From Opitutales bacterium (GTDB lineage Bacteria; Verrucomicrobiota; Verrucomicrobiia; Opitutales; JAFGAQ01), in the NCBI GenBank assembly GCA_028704125.1, contig JAQVLM010000011.1, positions 1-17,778 of the forward strand: a stretch of DNA of 17,778 nt, given 5' to 3'. The translations under genes were made by a program, and so were the position numbers. A model generated the notes under the pieces. It was not told the DNA's origin. It saw only the letters and a list, made by a program, of their open reading frames with translations, and did not search any database. Position 1 is the first letter of the stretch; the number at the start of each line of letters is the position of its first letter. Positions 6,829-14,358 of the stretch are shown piece by piece.

Positions 6829-8646
6829 ATGGATAAAGCCAGGACAGTCTGCCGTTTGACAGTATGTTTTTTATGCTTGTTGTTTCCGATCGCAGCCGGA
6901 ATTGGATTGTTTGATATTCCTCAGTTCGATATCTGGATGCTCAGATCATCCTTTTGGGTACTGTTTGTAGCAACTATTTTGTTTGGAGCCATTCTGGTAT
7001 GGTCAGGATGGCTGAATCGCCATAGACTGATTAATATAATCATATCCCATCGGGTTGGAATAGTCGTAGCCATTCTTTCCTCGGTGTATCTGCTGGTTCA
7101 TGAACCTCATGAGTTCAAGTTGTTACCGCATGAGTACAATATTGCCTCCACTGCCCGAAGCATGCACCTATACCGGACCTACGCAATTGTTGATGCAGGT
7201 CATACAAGCGTTAGTGGGTCTACGAGCGTCAAAGCAAGAATAAGTGAGGTTTCTCCGTTCTATCCGTGGCTTCTTTCGATGGTTCATGGTTTGACTGGAT
7301 ATCGTCCCGGTAATGCTTTTGTGTTAAACGGCGTCCTGGGATTCTTGTCCTGCGTTATTATGTATGCATTGGTCACACACTGGATCGGTTCATCTTTCGG
7401 AATCATCTCGGTCCTTCTGTTTGTAGGTGTACCTGTGTTGCATGAAGTGGTAACCGGTGGCGGCGGAGAGGTCCTTGTGATCTTGTTGTTGTTAGGATTA
7501 TTGTTTCAGATTAGGGTGTTTCTGGATCATCCCTGTATTCGCAATTGTGTATTGTTGATTACCGTGGGGTTTCTTCTGTCTTGCTCCTCCCCTTTTGGAT
7601 CTTTTTTAAGTCTCGTTTTGTTTTTGTTCATCGGACTTTTTGGAGTCATTGCGCCGTCCCGGTTATGGTTGTTCTGTTTGTTGTCTGTTTGTTGGATTTA
7701 TCCGGTGCTTTCGTCAGATTGGACGGATCGTCCGGTACTAACTGGTGATTTATTGTTTGCAATATCGCGTATCAGTGATGGCGTTGTCTTTCTCTTTGAT
7801 ACGACCCGGTCTTACGCAAATTCACCGATATTATCAGTTATAGGACTGGTGAGTGTTGTTCTTTTGTTTGTCCATATTCTAAAGACAAGAGATTTTATGC
7901 CAGCCAAGGAAAGCCGTGACCCAAAGCTGTTTTTGCTGATTATAGCAGCATGTTTTTTTATCGTGTTGTTTGTTTCAAAAGGGGGATGGACGGATCCAAG
8001 GTATTCATTTGAGTCGCTGTATTTTTATCTTATGGCTGTTTTGATTATTCCTTACGTGATGCGTTTTGGATTCGGAATATTATACATTGGTAAAAGTGTC
8101 TATCTGCTACCTGTCGTTTTTGCGATAGTTTCAAATGGTACATGGAACGCATGGGGATCTCCGTCTAGAATCAAGGATCCTGAGAGTGTCGGAATGCGCT
8201 TGATTGACAGATTCTTCAGATCGGAGCCTTCACTGGAAAACGCACTATATATTGGGCCGGGTTCCTGTGGTGCAATTGTAAGGAAATTGTCGGCTATGCC
8301 GATTGATTATGCTAATCTTATTCCGGAGCGGATTCAATTGATGATGGATCTGGAATGCTATCAGCATGTTTACGTTGGAGAGTGGGTTGCTGAAAACGGT
8401 TTCCTAGACGAAAAGGACACGGTATCGCCCCGGTTCCTACTCGAAATCATTTCTGAGTGGGCAATTAACGACGTATTATCATTTCGATTGAGCCGTCTAG
8501 TGGGAGTATCCGATTCCGTTCCGGGCAACGAGACTCTACCAGAGAATCTGCCACTTCCTTTTCCTGCTGCTGGATCCCCTAGAATGGATGGTCTTGTGTA
8601 TATTTCAGATTTGTTGAATCGGCCCGCAAAAGCTGCAAATCAATGA
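6829..8646 (+). CDS. Polytopic membrane protein, GT-C glycosyltransferase-like (paralogue 1)
   Basis: A 605-residue integral membrane protein with around ten hydrophobic segments, beginning at about residues 8-30, 38-60 and 74-92. After the third segment comes a predicted outer loop, LLPHEYNIASTARSM (98-112), then FYPWLLSMVHGLTGYRP (144-160) and a hydrophobic run. Later there is WTDP (387-390). The C-terminal ~150 residues are mostly polar. This layout, with an acidic pair in the first outer loop and a (F/Y)P(x)LLS segment behind it, is that of GT-C enzymes (ArnT, PMT, family 39/83), which transfer sugars from polyprenyl carriers outside the membrane. Here the usual Asp-Glu of the first loop is His101-Glu102. 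It aligns with the next gene at both motifs with a constant two-residue offset, so the two are tandem paralogues. DNA is AT-richer than the flanks. No recognised named gene; no Shine-Dalgarno sequence. Confidence 0.75.
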   Translation: MDKARTVCRLTVCFLCLLFPIAAGIGLFDIPQFDIWMLRSSFWVLFVATILFGAILVWSGWLNRHRLINIIISHRVGIVVAILSSVYLLVHEPHEFKLLPHEYNIASTARSMHLYRTYAIVDAGHTSVSGSTSVKARISEVSPFYPWLLSMVHGLTGYRPGNAFVLNGVLGFLSCVIMYALVTHWIGSSFGIISVLLFVGVPVLHEVVTGGGGEVLVILLLLGLLFQIRVFLDHPCIRNCVLLITVGFLLSCSSPFGSFLSLVLFLFIGLFGVIAPSRLWLFCLLSVCWIYPVLSSDWTDRPVLTGDLLFAISRISDGVVFLFDTTRSYANSPILSVIGLVSVVLLFVHILKTRDFMPAKESRDPKLFLLIIAACFFIVLFVSKGGWTDPRYSFESLYFYLMAVLIIPYVMRFGFGILYIGKSVYLLPVVFAIVSNGTWNAWGSPSRIKDPESVGMRLIDRFFRSEPSLENALYIGPGSCGAIVRKLSAMPIDYANLIPERIQLMMDLECYQHVYVGEWVAENGFLDEKDTVSPRFLLEIISEWAINDVLSFRLSRLVGVSDSVPGNETLPENLPLPFPAAGSPRMDGLVYISDLLNRPAKAANQ

Positions 8647-8664
8647 TATTTTAGGATAATAACG

Positions 8665-10503
8665 ATGATTTTGAATATCGATAAGAGTCAAAAGGTGCAT
8701 ATTACCGTCGGATTGGCCTCAGCGTTGGTTGCAGTATTGCTCCCTTTTGTGGTGTTTTCTGAAAATGACTCCGTTCAGGCCGTGAAACATTTCGGCTATT
8801 GGGGTATGCTTTCCCTATTAATGTTTTTTTTGTGGTTTTTACTCTATGAGATACCATCGGTTTATTCACTGGTTAAGATCGTTTGCAAGGAGTGGTTGCC
8901 GATTGTCGTGTCAGTATTGTGTTCGCTGTATTTTATGGCTCACCATAAATTTGAGTATCGGATCCTGTTTGATGAGTATGTTATCAGTAACATTTCCTTA
9001 AGCATGTCTGCTCGGAATAAGGCTGCATCAAGTAGCTATGAACCTCGTGCAAACGCAGTTGTTGAGCCAATTGTTTCCAAGGTAGATAAGCGTCCGGTGT
9101 TTTTTCCATTTGCTCTTTCTGTTGTGCATGATATTTTGGGGTATTCTCCCTATAACGTGTTCCTTCTGAATTCCATTTTGACTTTTGTTTTGTTTTTGTT
9201 GTTGTATAGGTTTGTGTCCTCCGTTTCCGGTAAGATTTGGGGGCTTTTTTCGCAGCTTTCCGTGGCTGGATTACCGCTTGTGGCAATGAGCAGTACATCA
9301 GCTGGATATGAGATAATGAATTTGTGTTGGATTTTGGTCGTGTGTTATTTTGGAGTGAAGTATTTGTTTTCCGATGGAACTCGATATCTTGATTTGTTTT
9401 TGGTGTCTGTTTTGATTCTTGCAAACTGTCGATATGAATCGATATTGTATTCGGTTGTTCCGGTAGGTGTATTTTTATACAAAGGACTTCGGGATCGTTC
9501 TGTGGCAATAACTCCTTTTGCTTCGTTGAGCCCTTTGTTTCTCCTTTTTCCGTTATTGAGTAATCGGGTGTTCTATTCTAGTGAGGATCATTTTCAAACA
9601 ACTAAGGATTCCTTTTTTGGATTGGACTATTTTTTGAAGAATTTTGAGGGTGCTTTTCGATTTTTGTTTGATATTTCCGGTATTTATTCCGGATCTATTT
9701 TTGTTTCGGTGTTTGCTCTTTTAGCCTGCCTTTTATTAGGGTTCGGCGTATACTCAATGATTTTCCGGGAGAATCGGGATCGTGTCGGTTTGGGTCTACT
9801 GTTTTTTTTGGTAATGTTTGGTGCTGTTGTTTTGGCTAATACCTGCATGGCATTGAGTATGTTTTGGGGTGACTGGCGGGATCCAACGACAAGTCGTTTC
9901 TCTTTACCTCTGCATTTATTGTTGGTTCTTCTTCTTCCGTGGTCTTGGTCAATCGTCACGAATAGTAAACGTCCTCCATGGTGGATTCCCGCTTTGCCAA
10001 TGCTGTACATTGTCGCTTGGGCCTCGTGTGTGTCTGGTCGGGAAATGATTCGGCCCCGCTTTTTGGGCTCATATACTTATAATAAGGTTTTTGATGAGGT
10101 CTTGGTGGATTGGAATAATGATGATACGTTTGTCATGACATCCGCGACGTTAGGAGCCGCGCTTTTTGGTTTCTATAGCGAGTCATTGGTGAACAGCGAA
10201 CAGATTAATCGGCAGCTTGTGAATAGGCAAATTGGAACGGGAATCTATTCAAGGGTGCTTTTTTCCCGCCTGGACAGCAGTAGTCCTTTTGGTGGACAAA
10301 CAATCGATGCTTTTATGGGTGGTGAGGACGGGTTTGAGAATAGTAAAGAGTGTTCTGGTTTTATAATAATGGATCCGGTTTATCGGAAGAAGTACATGTT
10401 TGATCAAGAGTTTCGTATTGGAGTGATTAAGGGTTTGAAGATGCCAGTTCCTTCCGCCGATACTGTTCAAGTTCCTGAGGCTTCGGATAGGGCTGCCGAG
10501 TGA
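8665..10503 (+). CDS. Polytopic membrane protein, GT-C glycosyltransferase-like (paralogue 2)
   Basis: A 612-residue integral membrane protein, paralogous to the preceding gene: ILFDEYVISNISLSM (100-114) matches LLPHEYNIASTARSM there. FFPFALSVVHDILGYSP (146-162) and YNVFLLNSIL match the same region, and WRDP (404-407) matches WTDP. It keeps the Asp103-Glu104 pair expected for the first outer loop of GT-C sugar transferases. About ten membrane segments are followed by a polar C-terminal region from roughly residue 450. The likely role is transfer of a lipid-linked sugar to a surface polymer or protein; substrate unknown. ATG 8665 is supported by AGGA at 8653-8656 with 8 bases spacing, one of few clear ribosome sites here. 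It lies 18 bases after paralogue 1. This is the most AT-rich stretch of the window (22 G/C of 60 at 9181-9240). Confidence 0.75.
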   Translation: MILNIDKSQKVHITVGLASALVAVLLPFVVFSENDSVQAVKHFGYWGMLSLLMFFLWFLLYEIPSVYSLVKIVCKEWLPIVVSVLCSLYFMAHHKFEYRILFDEYVISNISLSMSARNKAASSSYEPRANAVVEPIVSKVDKRPVFFPFALSVVHDILGYSPYNVFLLNSILTFVLFLLLYRFVSSVSGKIWGLFSQLSVAGLPLVAMSSTSAGYEIMNLCWILVVCYFGVKYLFSDGTRYLDLFLVSVLILANCRYESILYSVVPVGVFLYKGLRDRSVAITPFASLSPLFLLFPLLSNRVFYSSEDHFQTTKDSFFGLDYFLKNFEGAFRFLFDISGIYSGSIFVSVFALLACLLLGFGVYSMIFRENRDRVGLGLLFFLVMFGAVVLANTCMALSMFWGDWRDPTTSRFSLPLHLLLVLLLPWSWSIVTNSKRPPWWIPALPMLYIVAWASCVSGREMIRPRFLGSYTYNKVFDEVLVDWNNDDTFVMTSATLGAALFGFYSESLVNSEQINRQLVNRQIGTGIYSRVLFSRLDSSSPFGGQTIDAFMGGEDGFENSKECSGFIIMDPVYRKKYMFDQEFRIGVIKGLKMPVPSADTVQVPEASDRAAE

Positions 10504-10615
10504 GAATGTGGTATCCTTGGATGGTATGGTTCGTGGAGAGTCTTCAAGTTACATTGTGTTTTGATTTTCTTTTTGGATGGTGCCATAACTAGAATGTAAT
10601 GTATATTTTCGATTA

Positions 10616-12493
10616 ATGAAATTTCTGACTACCCTGTTATTTTCTCAGGCGGATGAGAGTGATCAAAGAACTCATTTTCGCAGCGGATTACTGGTGTTAA
10701 TTGTTTGTTTTGCCTATGGACTGGGATACATGGTGTGGTACGGAAACACTCCATTGGGATTGCATCCCGCCCTTGACGGATCCCAGAACCTTGAGACTGC
10801 CCGGTTGATCTGGTCTGGCACTTACGATGGGGGAATATTTCAAAGATCTCCGATGTATTCTCTTTTGCTTTCATGGATGGTTGGTCTAGAGGAAATCACC
10901 GGGATTTCGACTGTTTCTTGGGCGCGTTTCCTGAATTTTGCATCTGTTATTACAACTGCATGGATGGTTGGTCTATCTTCCTTCCTTTTGTGGAATAATC
11001 ACCGTTCTTTGTTCTTGGGCGTTGTTCTCGTTGGATTTAATCCGGTGGTGTTGTTTTTTGCTGGGGATCCACTGGATATTTCTATGGCTGGTTGCTGCAT
11101 GGCCGTGTTCCTCTGGATTTACTTGAATGCGGCTAAAATGAATCGCTTCGATGGAAAGAGCTGGTTTCTTAGCGGGCTTGTTCTAGGTTTTGGGGTTGCT
11201 TTACGACCAATGTTTTTGTTCCTCGGATGGGTTTGGCCTTTGTATGCTTTGATCACGAGTCGAGTGTATCACAGAAGGGAATGCTCATGGGGATGTAGTT
11301 TATTCCACTGTTTTTTGGCGGGAGTAGGTGTGTTAGGCTCTTATGCGTTCAACGGTTGGGCTAATTGGAAGTGGGCTGACGAAGTCTACTTTCAGCAGCG
11401 GGGGAGTGGTTTTTCTGTTTGGTGGGGAAATGGTCCCGAGTCCAATGGTCGGTTTTACACTCAAGGCTTGGAGTTAGAGGGACTTCAGGCGTGGGAGAAT
11501 CCGATGATTGTGGAATCAGAATTGATATTTGCAGCAATCAGCGGAGAAACGGAGCCCTTCAGTGAGGATGAAATGAATCGTTATTTCGTACGAGAGGCTG
11601 TTCGGGGTGTTTGGGATGATCCTTTTGGGTGGATTCTTCTAATGACTAAAAAATTCCAGAGTTTGATCCATGACCATGAGCAATTCGATAACAAGACTTA
11701 TTCCTTTCACAAAAACCGATCACCTTGGCTCTCGTGGAATCCGATCGGATGGGGCTTGATAACGGTTCTGGGTGTCGGCGGGATTTGGATTCTGGTGCGC
11801 CGTAAGGATGAAAGCCTTTGGTTCTTGTTAATGGTTTTGATGCTTTATTCCGGTGTCATTCTTGCGACATTCACCGCAAATCGCTATCGGGTACCTTTGA
11901 TTCCCGTCCTGGCTGTTTTGTCGTCGTGGGTAGCGATTCCGTTGAAGGGGTTTCGATTAGACAAGCGAATGGATTGGAAACTTCCGGTGTTCTTGTTTGC
12001 GTTGTCGATTGTGGTCTTTGGCCCTTTTGGTGGGATCAGAGGCGAGGACTCCAGAGATGCCGACTATTGCCTATTGGCCCGGGCCTGTCACCTTTCGGGT
12101 GACGATGATGCGGCCCTTTATTGGGCGGATTTGGCTCTGAAAACAATGCCGTGGAGAAGTGACATGCAGAGTCTAAGGATTGTTTCCCGTTTCAACTCGT
12201 GGTTCTTCAAGCAAGATGAGAATCCGCCTTGTGAAGTGTTGAGGTTAGATCTGGAGCGGATCGATGCAACACAACGGCATTCTCCCGCTATTGAGTTTGC
12301 TCGGGCGATGTACCTCTACAAATTAGGAAAAATCACGGAATCCATTCGTAATTTGGCGATGATAGCAGACTCTCATCCTTTGGCTCACGAGGCACTCGCT
12401 GTGATTCATCAAGAATCAACATTGGACTCAGAACGAGCTGCTTTTTGGAATGCTGCGCTGCGTCCATGTCCAGATGCTTCTGCGTTCCCGTGA
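10616..12493 (+). CDS. GT39/PMT-like membrane glycosyltransferase with C-terminal TPR-like domain
   Basis: A 625-residue protein with a first membrane segment at about 25-42 and an outer loop HPALDGSQNLETARLIWSG (50-68). IFQRSPMYSLLLSWM (74-88) follows; the Asp54 and the F-x-R-x-P-x-Y-x-L-L pattern match family 39 (PMT_2-type) transferases. A second long outer loop carries WWGNGPESNGRFYTQG and a WDDPFGWILLMTKKFQ segment, as in family-39 proteins with TPR tails. Further membrane segments end near residue 475. The remaining ~145 residues are soluble and helical with repeats resembling TPRs (for example CHLSGDDDAALYWADLAL). Likely role: sugar transfer from a polyprenyl-phosphate donor on the outer face of the inner membrane, with the TPR part binding a partner. 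It lies 112 bases after paralogue 2, so it may have its own promoter (TATATT at 10602-10607 is only a weak hint). Substrate unknown. Confidence 0.8.
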   Translation: MKFLTTLLFSQADESDQRTHFRSGLLVLIVCFAYGLGYMVWYGNTPLGLHPALDGSQNLETARLIWSGTYDGGIFQRSPMYSLLLSWMVGLEEITGISTVSWARFLNFASVITTAWMVGLSSFLLWNNHRSLFLGVVLVGFNPVVLFFAGDPLDISMAGCCMAVFLWIYLNAAKMNRFDGKSWFLSGLVLGFGVALRPMFLFLGWVWPLYALITSRVYHRRECSWGCSLFHCFLAGVGVLGSYAFNGWANWKWADEVYFQQRGSGFSVWWGNGPESNGRFYTQGLELEGLQAWENPMIVESELIFAAISGETEPFSEDEMNRYFVREAVRGVWDDPFGWILLMTKKFQSLIHDHEQFDNKTYSFHKNRSPWLSWNPIGWGLITVLGVGGIWILVRRKDESLWFLLMVLMLYSGVILATFTANRYRVPLIPVLAVLSSWVAIPLKGFRLDKRMDWKLPVFLFALSIVVFGPFGGIRGEDSRDADYCLLARACHLSGDDDAALYWADLALKTMPWRSDMQSLRIVSRFNSWFFKQDENPPCEVLRLDLERIDATQRHSPAIEFARAMYLYKLGKITESIRNLAMIADSHPLAHEALAVIHQESTLDSERAAFWNAALRPCPDASAFP

Positions 12494-12579
12494 GGCTGTA
12501 TGGATCTGTTCTGCAAGTTTGACAGGCTCTCATGTCCTGCTGCGATGGGCTATTCGCTTTGGGTGACTGGTTGTGTCAA

Positions 12580-12605
12580 CCTGAGGGCCTAATTCAGGGC
12601 TTTTT
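12580..12605 (+). terminator. Possible terminator of the glycosyltransferase cassette
   Basis: CCTGA (12580-12584), 9-base loop, TCAGG (12594-12598), then GC and TTTTT (12601-12605). It overlaps a second small hairpin, GGTTG-TGT-CAACC (12569-12581). The site lies 87 bases after the third glycosyltransferase gene and runs into the 3' end of convergent recD. The stem is short, so the call is weak. The rest of 12494-12588 shows no gene. Confidence 0.35.
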
Positions 12606-14358
12606 GAAGGCGATCGAAGAGTCGGGTATGCCGGCTTGTCGGATTGAGACTTGCGGATTGGAGTGCCTCCGGAGTGGCAATCAGCATAAGGGTTTTCTTT
12701 GCGCGGCTGGCTGCGGTGTAAAGAAGCTCACGGGTAAGCAGCGGCGATGGGGCGTCGGGCAGCAGCACGCAAACGTGATCGGCTTCACTTCCCTGACTCT
12801 TGTGGATGGTGATGGCGTGGGCGGAGATGGTATCCGGGATGCGGCTTGAAGGGATCGCTCTCAGTCCGTTGGGATATGCGGGAAACCAACAATTTGCGTT
12901 GGGTTCAAATGAGAAGGGCAATTGCAAGCGACGCACGCCCATGTCGCCGTTGTAGAGCGACATATCGGGTGTGTTTCGGGTAATCATCACGGGTTCCCAC
13001 GCTATTCCGGCGGATGCGGTTTCCCGGATCTTTCTGGAAATACGGGCGTTCAGGTTGCGCACGCCAAAGGGTCCTTCGTGGGTCGCTGCGATGCAGAGCG
13101 CGTGATCCAACCGGCGAATGGCTTCATCCGGAGTATGGGCCAGAGCATACGGGAGGATGTGCTCTTCCATCCAGGTATCCAATGCCGAACTGCATTTGGA
13201 ACCCGGAGCGGATGGCGGGATCCACTGGATGGAAGGGTTCGGCTTTTCCAGCGTGTCGAGAATCCCTTGCACATCACCACTTCGAATCGCTTCGCAAAGC
13301 TGATGAAGCGGTGAATCCGACGCATACCGGAAGGTGTCTCTGAGCGTGATCGATACCGGGCGGCCATAGGATGCAGGTGTCAGGGAAACGGCCGCATGGA
13401 TGTCGGCGAAGACTGCTCCGGGTTGCACGGATGAGAGCTGATGTACATCTCCCACGAGCATGAGCTTACAATGAGGCGGGAGCAGGCTGAGCAGGTGATG
13501 GATCAGTTTGAGGTCAATCATGGAAGCCTCGTCGAGGATGAGCCAGTCGATCCGGGACGGAAGACCCGGTATCCAGTTTCGATCGGGTTCCGTTGCCTCC
13601 AGTTCGTGGACCAGACGATGGATCGTGGACGCCTCCGTCGGGATGCGTTCCATCAATGCCGGATCAACCTGAAGCGACGGTAGACCGTTCCGGATGGACT
13701 CGGTGACCCGTGCAACTGCCTTTCCGGTGGGGGCCGCAATGCGGATCACAGCGTCCGGATCCCTTTCCAGTATAGCCCGGATGGATCGCAGAATCGTCCA
13801 CGTTTTGCCGGTTCCGGGACCGCCGTTGAGGATGACGATGGGGTGGGAGAAGGGGGCCTGAATGGCGTCCCTTTGCCCTTGCGATGGTATGGCAGTGATC
13901 CAATCCGGGATGTTGGGTTCCTGAGGTTGAAACGGAAGGGTGCCCTCTCCCTTGAATCGATTCACGAGATCATTTTCCGCCTTCCAGAAGGTCTGAAGAA
14001 AGGCGTGGTGGGGTGGTTCATAGACGATGGGAAGCGGTTCCGGTTGATCCGGATCTGTCAGGAATGGCTTGAGCGCTTCCGCCCATGTTCCGGCGTCGGG
14101 CCATGTGATTCCGGCGAGGTTTTGCAGGAATGCGGGAGGCTGCGAAATATCCAGGCAGGTGTGGCCATCGCGCACCGCTTTATTGATGCACGCGGCTGCA
14201 AGACCAAGGAGGTCGTTCCAAGGTGACCCGGCGGATCCGAAATCGGACCGGATCCATTCCGCGATTTCGATATCCAGAGGCGAGAAGACCGGTGACCCGT
14301 CGGCATCACGCAGCGATCGGATCTCGAAAGCCGGTGGGATTGAATCCGGATTCACCAT
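12589..14358 (-). CDS. recD: RecBCD helicase subunit RecD
   Basis: RecD is the 5'-3' SF1 helicase motor of RecBCD, which resects double-strand breaks and degrades foreign linear DNA. The 589-residue product has an N-terminal domain of about 150 residues, then Walker A GGPGTGKT (179-186) and Walker B LILDEASMID (273-282). These are followed by motif III MLVGDVHQLSSVQPGAVFAD (300-319), a TLRDTFR block, and near the end AITIHKSQGSEADHVCVLLP (motif V) and LLYTAASRAKKTLMLIAT (motif VI). I chose ATG 14358 rather than ATG 14376 because AAAGGTGG lies just upstream of it at Shine-Dalgarno distance. This start overlaps the recB stop (ATGGTGA), a typical coupling arrangement. Length fits RecD of RecBCD, not the larger stand-alone RecD2. 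It is convergent with the glycosyltransferase cassette. Identification is secure; start slightly less so. Confidence 0.95.
   Translation of the reverse strand: MVNPDSIPPAFEIRSLRDADGSPVFSPLDIEIAEWIRSDFGSAGSPWNDLLGLAAACINKAVRDGHTCLDISQPPAFLQNLAGITWPDAGTWAEALKPFLTDPDQPEPLPIVYEPPHHAFLQTFWKAENDLVNRFKGEGTLPFQPQEPNIPDWITAIPSQGQRDAIQAPFSHPIVILNGGPGTGKTWTILRSIRAILERDPDAVIRIAAPTGKAVARVTESIRNGLPSLQVDPALMERIPTEASTIHRLVHELEATEPDRNWIPGLPSRIDWLILDEASMIDLKLIHHLLSLLPPHCKLMLVGDVHQLSSVQPGAVFADIHAAVSLTPASYGRPVSITLRDTFRYASDSPLHQLCEAIRSGDVQGILDTLEKPNPSIQWIPPSAPGSKCSSALDTWMEEHILPYALAHTPDEAIRRLDHALCIAATHEGPFGVRNLNARISRKIRETASAGIAWEPVMITRNTPDMSLYNGDMGVRRLQLPFSFEPNANCWFPAYPNGLRAIPSSRIPDTISAHAITIHKSQGSEADHVCVLLPDAPSPLLTRELLYTAASRAKKTLMLIATPEALQSASLNPTSRHTRLFDRLQKALN

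Noticed and set aside
8984..9508. 174-codon minus-strand frame inside glycosyltransferase paralogue 2
   Set aside because: The product is a low-complexity Lys/Asn/Gln/Thr sequence, the reverse complement of Leu/Val/Phe-rich membrane codons; no start context.
6829..12493. A defence or mobile element in the AT-rich block
   Set aside because: No transposase, integrase, terminal repeats or nuclease domains are visible; all three genes are polytopic membrane proteins of GT-C type.
12589..14358. RecD2 (stand-alone helicase) instead of RecD
   Set aside because: The length is that of RecD and it directly follows recB with overlap; RecD2 is longer and usually not linked to recB.
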